Assembly (NCBI RefSeq): GCF_031157315.1
Contig: NZ_JAVIFU010000032.1
Span: 16,980-80,979, forward strand
Direction: 5' to 3'
Origin: Paenibacillus sp. LHD-38
Lineage (GTDB): Bacteria; Bacillota; Bacilli; Paenibacillales; Paenibacillaceae
Length of the DNA: 64,000 nt
Part shown: one piece after another, positions 9,253 to 17,214 of the stretch
Layout: the number at the start of each line of letters is the position of its first letter
How positions within the stretch are numbered: position 1 is the first letter of the stretch
Position numbers and translations under genes: made by a program
The notes under the pieces: generated by a model
The model's database searches: none
What the model was told of the DNA's origin: nothing
What the model saw: only the letters and a program-made list of their open reading frames with translations

Positions 9253-9888
9253 TTACCCTTTAAACAGCTGCTGCAGCGCCCGTTTCATTAGAGAATCGAC
9301 AGATTCCTCTGCCGTGACGCTATGCTGCAATCCATTCCATGCTTTATCCAGCTCCACAGCCGTGTAACCGAGAGCCGCAAGGCCTTCTCTTGCCTCCTGC
9401 CACGCCGTTCCCGCTCCCTGGCCTGAGTGTCTGCTTGAAGTAAGGTCAAGCGCAACGCCTGCGGCTGTCAGCAAGCCTCCGTCAAGTCCTGCTCCGATCA
9501 GCTTGTCCTTGAGATCAAGAATCATCCGCTGCGCCGTTTTCTTGCCGATTCCTGGAAGCTTCGTTAGAAAAGCCAGGTTTTCCTGCTGAATGGCTGCAAT
9601 AACGGCGTCTGGCCTTCCTCCCGACAAAATACCCAGTGCAACGCGCGGTCCAATGCCCGAAACCTCAAGCAGCTTGCGAAACAACGATTGCTCTTCCCTC
9701 GTCTCGAATCCGAATAACAATACAGCGTCCTCGCGAACGTTATGATGAATATAGACGGTTACGGGCTCCTCTTTTTTTGCAAACGCATACGGATTAGGAG
9801 TAAATACGCGATAACCTGTATCTCTTACGTCCAGAACGATATATTCGGATTCCAGATGAACAACATTGCCTCTCAAAAAGTCGATCAC
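9253..9888 (-). CDS. ruvA: Holliday junction DNA-binding subunit RuvA
   Basis: 211 aa. RuvA forms the tetramer that grips the four-way junction and loads RuvB. The start chosen is GTG (VIDFLRGNVVHLE) because its first base overlaps the ruvC TAG stop, giving TAGTG, and AGGTGA lies just upstream. Longer frames would run far into ruvC. Visible parts are the N-terminal OB domain, helix-hairpin-helix motifs (LLEVSGIGPRVALGIL, LTKLPGIGKKTAQRMIL) and the C-terminal RuvB-binding domain ending ALQQLFKG. Confidence 0.96.
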   Translation of the reverse strand: MIDFLRGNVVHLESEYIVLDVRDTGYRVFTPNPYAFAKKEEPVTVYIHHNVREDAVLLFGFETREEQSLFRKLLEVSGIGPRVALGILSGGRPDAVIAAIQQENLAFLTKLPGIGKKTAQRMILDLKDKLIGAGLDGGLLTAAGVALDLTSSRHSGQGAGTAWQEAREGLAALGYTAVELDKAWNGLQHSVTAEESVDSLMKRALQQLFKG

Positions 9889-10388
9889 TAGCGTTTCACC
9901 TCGTTTATTTTCTGGTTCAGTACGACGGAATGGGCATGACAAATGGCCACTGCAAGCGCATCGGCTACATCGTCCGGCTTCGGTACTGCCGAAAGCTTCA
10001 GAAATACTTTAACCATCTCCTGCACCTGTTTCTTCTCTGCTTTGCCATATCCGACAACGGCCTGCTTTACTTGTAGCGGCGTATATTCACCGATTGGCAA
10101 ACCGCGCTGTGCGGCAGCCAAAATAATGGCTCCTCTAGCTTGTGCCACATCAAAGGCGGTAGTCACATTTCGATTAAAGAACAGCTTTTCCACGCCGACC
10201 GTATCTGGCTTATATTTATCCATCAAGGCGCCCGCAGACTCGTAAACCTGCAGCAAACGCTGCTCCGGGGGCGTATGTGCTTCCGTTTGAATCGCACCGT
10301 ATTGAACGGGCGTAAGCTTGTGTCCGATTTTATCTATGAATCCAAAACCTACGATTGCATAACCAGGGTCAATACCAAGAACGCGCAA
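9888..10388 (-). CDS. ruvC: Holliday junction resolvase RuvC
   Basis: 166 aa endonuclease that cuts the junction held by RuvAB. Catalytic acidic residues of the RNase H-like fold are visible: GIDPG with D7, VGVEKLFF near residue 66, and DVADALAVAICH near residue 140. The start is TTG with GGAG eight bases upstream. B. subtilis uses RecU instead of RuvC, so an intact ruvC next to ruvAB is a notable difference from that otherwise similar gene order. It is the first gene of the operon, behind a candidate extended -10 promoter. Confidence 0.96.
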   Translation of the reverse strand: MRVLGIDPGYAIVGFGFIDKIGHKLTPVQYGAIQTEAHTPPEQRLLQVYESAGALMDKYKPDTVGVEKLFFNRNVTTAFDVAQARGAIILAAAQRGLPIGEYTPLQVKQAVVGYGKAEKKQVQEMVKVFLKLSAVPKPDDVADALAVAICHAHSVVLNQKINEVKR

Positions 10389-10447
10389 AAGTCCATCTCC
10401 TCAAAAAACTTGCTTGCTCAGCGTACTCGCTGAAAGTTGCTTCATCC

Positions 10448-10453
10448 ATTATA
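10448..10453 (-). promoter_or_regulatory. Candidate extended -10 promoter of ruvCAB
   Basis: On the minus strand the sequence reads TGCTATAAT, a consensus -10 with an upstream TG, about 60 bases before the ruvC start. No good -35 lies at 17 bases, so this is a plausible but unproven sigma-A site. Confidence 0.5.
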
Positions 10454-10510
10454 GCAAAAGATAACGGGAATGAGAACGCGCGTTTGATATTTCAGGCCAT
10501 AGACATAAAT

Positions 10511-10544
10511 AAAGAAGGCCGCACAGCGATGTGCGGCCTTCTTT
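10511..10544 (-). terminator. Terminator after bofC
   Basis: A perfect 15-bp stem (AAGGCCGCACA paired with TGTGCGGCCTT, flanked by A and T runs) with a GCGA loop lies just downstream of the bofC stop. Confidence 0.85.
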
Positions 10545-10556
10545 GCGGTCCGCCGG

Positions 10557-11192
10557 TCAGTAAGCCGGCTTCATAACTTTCTGGTTTTTCGGTGAGGCAT
10601 AATCACTGTAAGTAGACAATACGCTGTTATACTCTTCCATGTCGCTTATTCGAATGCCTTTGGTAAGCTGATCCAGTTTATCCTGGGGCAGACTGCTTTC
10701 CATGTAACGCACGTCAAGCTGAAAGAAGGTGCGTACCACCTTTTCCTTTTTCGGTACTCCGTCATACAAATTTAGATTGCCCTGCTTGTCTATGCCCATA
10801 TAAGCATTGGCTTTGCAGTGCTCGGACAGGTCTTCTACGCGCTGCTCGACATAAACGGTTTTATTCTCGTGGTCGAGCACCGTCTTCCACTCCGGATGTT
10901 CAAGCAGAAGCTGAACAATTTGTTGGCCCATCATCCGCCCTAGCGGCTTTGATTCTTCTCCGCACACATAAATACGATGCACCTCCACCGTCAGCGGTCC
11001 ATCTTCATTTTCGAGCTTTTGAATGATACTTTGTTTTTCAGACTGCGCCGGTGCTGCAAAAACGATATCATCTTGGGAAACTATGAGCCATCCGGCAAGC
11101 AAGAAAGGCACAACCGCGCCTAAAGTCCATGTCGGTCGGCGTTTTCTTCGAAGATGCTTCTTTAAGTTTTTCCAAAGGCTGAATTCCATCAT
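10557..11192 (-). CDS. bofC: Intercompartmental signalling factor BofC
   Basis: 211 aa. BofC is a forespore-secreted protein that restrains SpoIVB and so controls the timing of pro-sigma-K cleavage in B. subtilis. It has one N-terminal signal or anchor helix (TLGAVVPFLLAGWLIV) and the BofC core with HRIYVCGEESKPLG and ENKTVYVEQRVEDLSEHCKANAYMGID. The ATG-ATG start behind GAAGGGG is preferred over an upstream in-frame TTG. Its target pathway is represented in this window by spoIVFA and spoIVFB. Proximity to ruv genes matches B. subtilis. Confidence 0.88.
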   Translation of the reverse strand: MMEFSLWKNLKKHLRRKRRPTWTLGAVVPFLLAGWLIVSQDDIVFAAPAQSEKQSIIQKLENEDGPLTVEVHRIYVCGEESKPLGRMMGQQIVQLLLEHPEWKTVLDHENKTVYVEQRVEDLSEHCKANAYMGIDKQGNLNLYDGVPKKEKVVRTFFQLDVRYMESSLPQDKLDQLTKGIRISDMEEYNSVLSTYSDYASPKNQKVMKPAY

Positions 11193-11394
11193 TGGGAAGA
11201 CCCCTTCATTATATTTTTTGATAGTATGCGCCAGTATTTCATAAATATTCAAAATGATTTATTCGCACAAAATCTAAACATAAACATAGCAGCAAACTTC
11301 TATTAGATGCTAGGCTGCAGCCTACTTGTCCTCTTCACAAAAGAAGACAACCCTAATGGACGCAAATGGCCATCAGGGAAGTCTTCATTTGTTA

Positions 11395-13281
11395 TTAGCG
11401 ATTAATCCACGGCTGATTGCCGCGATTTTTCGGTTTGTTTGGACGGGAAGATACCGTGCGGATAACCGCTTTTTTCCCATTTTTCTTTTGTACGACCGTC
11501 TTAGCCGGTTTTTCAATATCCGTATCCGCTAGCTTAGCGGAGGCTTGATCCGATCGATGGCCTTTGCAGCCGCAATCATCTTGATTGGATTGGAAGGCGC
11601 CAGCCGTTTGAGGCCAACCTGGGTAATGCGGATACGAAGGATAGCCGTAACCGTAGCCTCCGTCATGCTGCGCTTGGGCTGGCATTACCATCCCATGACC
11701 GCCATGCCCATAGCCATAACCGTAACCATAATCAGGATGCATTCCAGCCGGCGACACCATTCCTTGGTTCGGCTGGGCCATTAACGGCGACACCATTCCT
11801 TGGTTCGGCTGGGCCATCAGCGGCGATACCATTCCTTGGTTCGGCTGGGCCATCAGCGGCGATACCATTCCTTGGTTCGGCTGGGCCATTAACGGCGACA
11901 CCATTCCTTGGTTCGGCTGCGCCGATAGCGGCGATACCATCCCTTGGTTCGGCTGGGCCATTAACGGCGACACCATTCCTTGGTTCGGCTGGGCCATTAA
12001 CGGCGACACCATTCCTTGGTTCGGCTGGGCCATCAGCGGCAATACCATTCCTTGGTTCGGCTGTGCCGATAGGGGGGATACGAAACCTTGGTTTGGATGC
12101 GCTGATGCTCCTGCAACCATATGATTGTTTTCATTTACATCATGCTGGAGAGGGCTTACGCCAGGATATCCATAACCCCAGCCTGCTCCTGCACCCAAAG
12201 GCATGGTCGAAGGCGATGGATAGCTTCCGACGAATACCGTTCCCGGAGGACAATCGAACGGTGCTTCATTTCCTTCGCTGAGCGGGCTTACCGTACTTCC
12301 GAATGGAACAGGCTGCTGCCAGTTGCCATAGCCATACCCGTGTTCCATTTGAGCCGGCATCGTCATTGGATGACCATATCCGTGTCCCATTTGAGCTGGC
12401 ATCGTCATTGGCTGGCCATAACCGTATCCACCGTAAGTAGGCTGCTGCTGGGCCGGAGATACGGATTCGGGAGCTTTGGGTAAATCATACAAGGATAAAG
12501 CTTCCGTTGCCGGGATGCCGTATTGTTTGAACAAATCAACATTGGGCTTATACTCCGAATGAATCGGTTTAAGCTTTTTCTCCACCGGTTTCTCGATAGG
12601 CAGCGCTTTTTTCGCTGGCTCAACAGCCGCAGCTTTAGGCGCAGGAAGAGGCGCTGGCGCTACAGGCTTCACGATAGGAGCTGTAGGCTTCTTTTCTTGT
12701 ACAGGAGCCACAGGTGCAGGAGCTACGGGTGTAGGAGCTACAGGTGCAGGAGCGATTGGAGCCGTCGGCGTCTTGCCCGTGATTGGTCCTGTAGGTGTTT
12801 TCCCCGTGATAGGAGCTGTGGAAAGCTTTCCGACCCAGCCCTGAACGCCTTGCATAATGGATGTAGGATGAAGCATGTGTGCACCGCTGGTACCCTGTGC
12901 CATGCCATGACCGGCACCATGACCGCCGGCGTCTTCATCCACGGTGTTTACCTTTGGTATGTTTACAACCTCACCTGTAAGAAGTACGTTAGGGTTTTTA
13001 AGCTGCGGATTCGCTTTTATCATGTCTGCAAGAGGCACTCCCCAAGCCTTAGAAAGCTTCCAAAGCGTATCCCCTTGTTTCACGATATGCTGATGCATAA
13101 TGTCCATACCGCCTCCTGATCCTCCCGTATGGCTTGACGGAATCTTCAGCTTCATCCCCACCTCAATGGCGTCCGGGTTCGTTATACCCGGGTTCAGCTT
13201 CAAAATCTCTTCAAGCGAAACGTTATACTTTTGACCGATCAAGTATAAGCTGTCGCCTTTCTTCACAATATGGATTCTCAC
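11395..13281 (-). CDS. safA: SafA-like LysM spore-coat morphogenetic protein
   Basis: 628 aa. Two LysM domains stand at the N-terminus: residues 1-48, HIVKKGDSLYLIGQKYNVSL, and about 63-110, HIVKQGDTLWKLSKAWGVPL. A Pro/Ala-rich linker follows, then a region of ten 12-residue repeats (QPNQGMVSPLMA), and a Gly/Tyr-rich tail ending in basic residues. SafA anchors inner-coat proteins to the cortex through LysM and interacts with SpoVID, also encoded in this window. The opening residues resemble B. subtilis SafA closely; the rest is low complexity. The start is GTG behind AGGAGG. The symbol rests on the LysM start and the coat-like composition. Confidence 0.75.
   Translation of the reverse strand: MRIHIVKKGDSLYLIGQKYNVSLEEILKLNPGITNPDAIEVGMKLKIPSSHTGGSGGGMDIMHQHIVKQGDTLWKLSKAWGVPLADMIKANPQLKNPNVLLTGEVVNIPKVNTVDEDAGGHGAGHGMAQGTSGAHMLHPTSIMQGVQGWVGKLSTAPITGKTPTGPITGKTPTAPIAPAPVAPTPVAPAPVAPVQEKKPTAPIVKPVAPAPLPAPKAAAVEPAKKALPIEKPVEKKLKPIHSEYKPNVDLFKQYGIPATEALSLYDLPKAPESVSPAQQQPTYGGYGYGQPMTMPAQMGHGYGHPMTMPAQMEHGYGYGNWQQPVPFGSTVSPLSEGNEAPFDCPPGTVFVGSYPSPSTMPLGAGAGWGYGYPGVSPLQHDVNENNHMVAGASAHPNQGFVSPLSAQPNQGMVLPLMAQPNQGMVSPLMAQPNQGMVSPLMAQPNQGMVSPLSAQPNQGMVSPLMAQPNQGMVSPLMAQPNQGMVSPLMAQPNQGMVSPLMAQPNQGMVSPAGMHPDYGYGYGYGHGGHGMVMPAQAQHDGGYGYGYPSYPHYPGWPQTAGAFQSNQDDCGCKGHRSDQASAKLADTDIEKPAKTVVQKKNGKKAVIRTVSSRPNKPKNRGNQPWINR
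11752..12105 (-). repeat. Ten tandem 36-bp repeats inside the safA-like gene
   Basis: The 36-bp unit, encoding QPNQGMVSPLMA, occurs ten times with few mismatches. Two units carry Ser instead of Met and one carries Leu for Ser. The outermost unit has diverged (HPNQGF). Near-identity at DNA level implies recent expansion, and copy number probably varies among strains. Confidence 0.9.
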
Positions 13282-13402
13282 TCGCTGTTAACCTCCTGTC
13301 ACGTTCTAAATAACCAGGCACTGCTAATGCCTATTATCAATCCTTACATCCTATGCAGAATATGGGCAGGTGTCTCCACTTTCACAAAAAAAATAGTAAA
13401 AA

Positions 13403-13435
13403 AGCCGAGCTCACCCCCTGTGGGCGAACTCGGCT
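13403..13435 (-). terminator. Terminator after pheA
   Basis: The stem AGCCGAG/CTCGGCT continues as TCGCCC with GGGTGA and is followed on the minus strand by a T-rich run at 13395-13402. It lies about 50 bases past pheA and closes the pheB-hom-thrB-pheA group. Confidence 0.8.
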
Positions 13436-13482
13436 TGCTTCTCAAAAATGCTTCAATCTAGCTTTTAATGCCTTTGCTGGCT

Positions 13483-14352
13483 TTATTTTTTGTATTCCGT
13501 AAAGCTTGGGTAGCTCCCTAAAACACGGACCTGACACCCGATTGCCTCAATTTCTTGAATAGCAGAAGGCAGAAGCACCGTATCAAGCGCCATGTCGATG
13601 TCGATAAAGAAATAATAATTGCCGAGTTTTTTCTTTGTTGGACGCGACTCAATGCGAGATAAGTTGATTTTGCGCCATGCAAATGCGGCAAGAACCTGAT
13701 GGAGCGCACCAGGATAGTCCTCGGGCAGCGTAATCAATATGCTGGTTTTTATCTGATCAGATTGACGTGCCGTGTATGGCTCTGTTCCAACCAGCAAGAA
13801 ACGAGTGTAATTGTTATCATGATCTGTAATTTCGCTAGCGATAACATCAAGCTTCTCGTTCGCGGCAGCGGTCATCGTACCAATAGCTGCCCATCCGGCA
13901 TTCGGGTTATTTTGAACGATTCTAACACCCTCTGCAGTGCTGCTGACATGCTCTGTCACCGCATGGGGCAGTTTCGTACGCAAAAATTGCAGGCACTGGG
14001 CGATTGCAACAGGATGGCTAATTACTTTGGTAATCCGCGAATAATCGATTGCCCCGGTCTCGTCCAGCAGCTCAGATTCGCGTCCAATCAAATTTTGAAT
14101 AGACGGGTAAACCCATTCTGCTTGGATCGGAAGATCCACCTCATGCACGAGCCAGTCCATATGTAAGCTTACGGAGCCCTCGATCGTATTCTCAATCGGA
14201 ATAATGCTGTAATCGCTTATTCCATTAACCGTGGATAAGAACACGTCTGAAATCAGCCTGTGATGCTTCCAATTAATTTCTTCGCCGTAAAAAAAATGTC
14301 TAGCCGCTTCGTCCGATACGGAGCCGGCAGGTAAAACCGCTATCGTCTTCAT
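13483..14352 (-). CDS. pheA: Prephenate dehydratase
   Basis: 289 aa, monofunctional type without a chorismate mutase domain. It converts prephenate to phenylpyruvate for phenylalanine synthesis. The catalytic domain carries YSIIPIENTIEGSV and NNYTRFLLVG (the TRF substrate motif). The C-terminal ACT domain has ALHQVLAAFAWRKINLSRIESRPTKKKLGNYYFFIDID, whose ESRP motif mediates phenylalanine feedback. The ATG has AGGAG upstream. It starts two bases after thrB, so coupling to the threonine-branch genes is likely. Confidence 0.96.
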   Translation of the reverse strand: MKTIAVLPAGSVSDEAARHFFYGEEINWKHHRLISDVFLSTVNGISDYSIIPIENTIEGSVSLHMDWLVHEVDLPIQAEWVYPSIQNLIGRESELLDETGAIDYSRITKVISHPVAIAQCLQFLRTKLPHAVTEHVSSTAEGVRIVQNNPNAGWAAIGTMTAAANEKLDVIASEITDHDNNYTRFLLVGTEPYTARQSDQIKTSILITLPEDYPGALHQVLAAFAWRKINLSRIESRPTKKKLGNYYFFIDIDMALDTVLLPSAIQEIEAIGCQVRVLGSYPSFTEYKK

Positions 14353-14354
14353 AG

Positions 14355-15326
14355 CTACATTGCTCCTTTAATCCTGTCCGGAAGAGGAATGGCAGGTTGA
14401 TTCGATATATCCTCAACTGTAATCTGAGGACCATGAACGCAAGGTGACAGCCAGAGCGTTTTTGCCTCGATGCCCTCCTGCTTCAACGTATCAAGCAGAA
14501 ATTGTTCCAAAGATTGTTCCACTTCGGCTTTATCCTGGGCAAAGGCAATAAGCGTCGGTCCAGCACCGCTAAGCGCTACGCCCAGCGCCCCAAATTCTAC
14601 CGCGCGCTCCAAGATTGTCGCCATGCCTGGTATCAGCGCTGCGCGGTAAGGCTGATGCAGCCGGTCCTTCATCGCATGGCGGATCATGCCGAGATCGCCG
14701 CTTGCAAGCGCTGCGACGAGCAATGAGCTACGGCCGACGTTGAACACAGCGTCTGCCATACTGATTTGCGTCGGAAGCGCATGTCGCGCTTTTTCCGTCG
14801 ACAGCTGAAACGCAGGGATTGCCACGAGCGTTTTGAGCCTGCGATCCGGCTCGATACGGATATATTCCGCTCTTTCCCCATCCCAAGCAGAAACTACGAT
14901 GCCTCCGAATAAGGACGCTCCGACATTGTCAGGATGCCCCTCTAATGCTGTCGCTATTTGAAACAGCTTATCGTCAGAGAGCGGCCCGCCGATTAGGGCA
15001 TTCGCCGCTACGAGAGCCCCTACGATTGCCGATGCGCTGCTGCCGAGTCCGCGCGTCAGCGGAATATCGCTGTGCATCGAGATCGAAAGCTCGGGTACGC
15101 TGACACCTGCTTCTTTGAACACAAGCTGAGCAACCTTGTAGATCAAGTTGGACTTGTCTTTCGGCAAGCCTTTCATTTGGTCGCCGTAAAAATGAAATTC
15201 CGTTTGCTCGCTGACGCGAAGCTCAATCCATGCATATAAGGAGAGTGCCATTCCCAGCGTGTCAAAGCCTGGGCCTAAATTGGCTGTGCTTGCCGGTATC
15301 TTTACAATGACTCTGCGATTATTCAT
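14355..15326 (-). CDS. thrB: Homoserine kinase
   Basis: 323 aa GHMP-family kinase that phosphorylates homoserine on the way to threonine. Motifs are KIPASTANLGPGFDTLGMAL at the N-terminus, the ATP-binding LTRGLGSSASAIVGALVAAN near residue 90, and the C-terminal GALGVALSGAGPTLIAF loop. It starts at ATG five bases after hom and two bases before pheA. No thrC is present in the group. Confidence 0.96.
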   Translation of the reverse strand: MNNRRVIVKIPASTANLGPGFDTLGMALSLYAWIELRVSEQTEFHFYGDQMKGLPKDKSNLIYKVAQLVFKEAGVSVPELSISMHSDIPLTRGLGSSASAIVGALVAANALIGGPLSDDKLFQIATALEGHPDNVGASLFGGIVVSAWDGERAEYIRIEPDRRLKTLVAIPAFQLSTEKARHALPTQISMADAVFNVGRSSLLVAALASGDLGMIRHAMKDRLHQPYRAALIPGMATILERAVEFGALGVALSGAGPTLIAFAQDKAEVEQSLEQFLLDTLKQEGIEAKTLWLSPCVHGPQITVEDISNQPAIPLPDRIKGAM

Positions 15327-15331
15327 GAGGC

Positions 15332-16618
15332 TTACCCTTCTACGCGGTAAACGCTCTTCACTTTGTGAACAACATCCAGCGATTCGAACGTCGCGAGTAC
15401 CTTCTTAATAGCTGCTTTGTTAGCGTCATGGGTAATGATGATAATTTCGGCTTCCGGATTAGACGGCGTAGGCTGCTGCAGCACGGACTCCAAGCTAACC
15501 TCAAAGTCAGCGAATACTTGCGTGATGCGTGCCAGAACGCCAGCACGGTCTGCTACTTTAAGCAGCAAGAAATATTTTGATGAAATCTGATCATCTGTTT
15601 TGAGCTTCTTCTCTTTGTAAGCAAGACTTCCTTGCATGCCGTTTACGCCGAGCTTCAGGTTTTTCACGACGGCAACTAAGTCAGAGACGATCGAGGTTGC
15701 TGTTGGCAGCTCGCCCGCTCCGGCTCCGTAAAACATCGTTTCGCCAACGGCTTCCCCGTAAACATAAACCGCATTGAACACGCCGTTAACCGAAGCAATT
15801 GGATGTGATTGTTTTACCATCGTCGGCTGCACGCTGATACTGATCAGATCATCCTGGCGCTCTGCTATACCAAGCAGCTTAACTTCATACCCGAGACGTT
15901 TCGCATACAAAATGTCTTCTTTCGTTACCGAAGAAATCCCTTGAACCGACACATCCTCGAGCGCAACATTCGCACGGAAGCCGATTGTAGCAAGAATCGT
16001 CATTTTGCGCGCTGCATCAAGTCCTTCGACATCCGAAGTCGGATCAGACTCCGCATAACCGAGCTCTTGCGCTTCCTTGAGTACGTCTAAGTAAGAGGCG
16101 CCTTCCTGGCTCATTTTGGTTAAAATAAAATTCGTCGTCCCGTTCACGATTCCCATGATTTTGTTGATGCGATCGGAAGAGAAGCCTTCAACGAGCGTTC
16201 GGATAATCGGGATACCGCCGGCAACGCTTGCTTCGTACATAACGTCGCAGCGATTCTCTTGCGCTTTTGCCAAAATCTCAGGTCCATGCAGCGCCATCAG
16301 ATCTTTGTTTGCTGTTACGACATGTTTGCCAAGCGAGAGTGCTTCCAAGATATATTCCTTCGCAAGGCCAATACCGCCCATAACCTCAACGATTACGTCA
16401 ATCTCGGGATGACGGATAATATCCCAAGGATCCTCGGTGAGCTTATCAGCGTCTATTGCGATATTACGCGATTTGCTTTTATTCTGAACGAGCACCTTTT
16501 CAATCACGATCGGTGAGCCGACTTGACTGGCAAGATCCTCCTGATGACCTTCAACGATGCGAACGACGCCTGTACCTACAGTACCAAGACCTAATAATCC
16601 AACTTTAACTGACTTCAT
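15332..16618 (-). CDS. hom: Homoserine dehydrogenase
   Basis: 428 aa NAD(P)H-dependent enzyme reducing aspartate semialdehyde to homoserine. The Rossmann motif GLLGLGTVGTGVVRI is at residues 8-22. The catalytic region includes VTANKDLMALHG, the GIVNGTTNFILTKM signature and YAESDPTSDVEGLDAARKM. A C-terminal ACT domain (YFLLLKVADRAGVLARITQVFADFEVSLESVLQQ) suggests feedback control. The ATG has TGGAGGG upstream. It follows the ACT protein gene pheB by 24 bases. Confidence 0.97.
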   Translation of the reverse strand: MKSVKVGLLGLGTVGTGVVRIVEGHQEDLASQVGSPIVIEKVLVQNKSKSRNIAIDADKLTEDPWDIIRHPEIDVIVEVMGGIGLAKEYILEALSLGKHVVTANKDLMALHGPEILAKAQENRCDVMYEASVAGGIPIIRTLVEGFSSDRINKIMGIVNGTTNFILTKMSQEGASYLDVLKEAQELGYAESDPTSDVEGLDAARKMTILATIGFRANVALEDVSVQGISSVTKEDILYAKRLGYEVKLLGIAERQDDLISISVQPTMVKQSHPIASVNGVFNAVYVYGEAVGETMFYGAGAGELPTATSIVSDLVAVVKNLKLGVNGMQGSLAYKEKKLKTDDQISSKYFLLLKVADRAGVLARITQVFADFEVSLESVLQQPTPSNPEAEIIIITHDANKAAIKKVLATFESLDVVHKVKSVYRVEG

Positions 16619-16642
16619 ATATACCCTCCATTATCTATCCTG

Positions 16643-17080
16643 TTATCCTTGTCCGATGACCGAAGCTTTGCGTACGCCAGGCTGGCTGCGAAGCATTTCG
16701 ACCAACGATGACAGTTCCCCGGAAAGCTGCGATATATCGACTGAAATGACGACGTTGGCAAAACCCTGAAGCGGAATGGTCTGATTCATCGTCAGGACAT
16801 TTCCTTCCAAGCCAGCCACCATGCTGAGCACGTTCGAGAGCACGCCTGAGCGATGCTCCAAATCCATCGAGATCGTTGCAATTCGTTCCCGCTCGAGCTC
16901 ATTTAGCGCATAAACGCCATCTTTATACTTATAAAAAGCGCTTCGGCTAAGACCAGCGCGCTCCACCGCTTCATGAACGGTTGCCGCTTCGCCCCTGCTA
17001 AGCATCTCCTTAACTTGTATCGTCTTCATAATCGCTTCCGGTAAAATGTCCTCCCGAACGACATAATAGCGTTTAGTCAC
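16643..17080 (-). CDS. pheB: ACT-domain protein PheB (putative chorismate mutase/regulator)
   Basis: 145 aa, matching B. subtilis PheB, which also lies just after obg. The N-terminal half resembles a helical DNA-binding or sensor segment (ILPEAIMKTIQVKEMLSRGEAATVHEAVERAGLSRSAFYKYKDGVY). The second half is an ACT domain (ISMDLEHRSGVLSNVLSMVAGLEGNVLTMNQTIPLQGFANVVISVD). Databases have labelled the family chorismate mutase, but an amino-acid-sensing regulator is equally plausible. The start is GTG behind GAGGAGG. It heads the amino-acid group. Confidence 0.85.
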   Translation of the reverse strand: MTKRYYVVREDILPEAIMKTIQVKEMLSRGEAATVHEAVERAGLSRSAFYKYKDGVYALNELERERIATISMDLEHRSGVLSNVLSMVAGLEGNVLTMNQTIPLQGFANVVISVDISQLSGELSSLVEMLRSQPGVRKASVIGQG

Positions 17081-17168
17081 TATTCGTCCTCCTCAAAAAG
17101 ACAATTGTTCATCTATAGTGGACATTATATCGAAATATGCGACTTGGGGCAATAGGTAAATAAGAAAA

Positions 17169-17184
17169 GACGGCTTCCGCCGTC
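17169..17184 (-). terminator. Terminator after obg
   Basis: The short GC hairpin GACGGC-GGAA-GCCGTC is followed by TTTTCTTATTT on the minus strand. It lies about 30 bases past the obg stop and separates obg from pheB. Confidence 0.8.
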
Positions 17185-17214
17185 TCTGTTCTTACTAATT
17201 TATTTATGGATCAA

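Noticed and set aside
11752..12105. Regular direct repeats that could suggest a CRISPR array
   Set aside because: The 36-bp units are directly adjacent with no unique spacers and lie in frame inside the LysM coat-protein gene.
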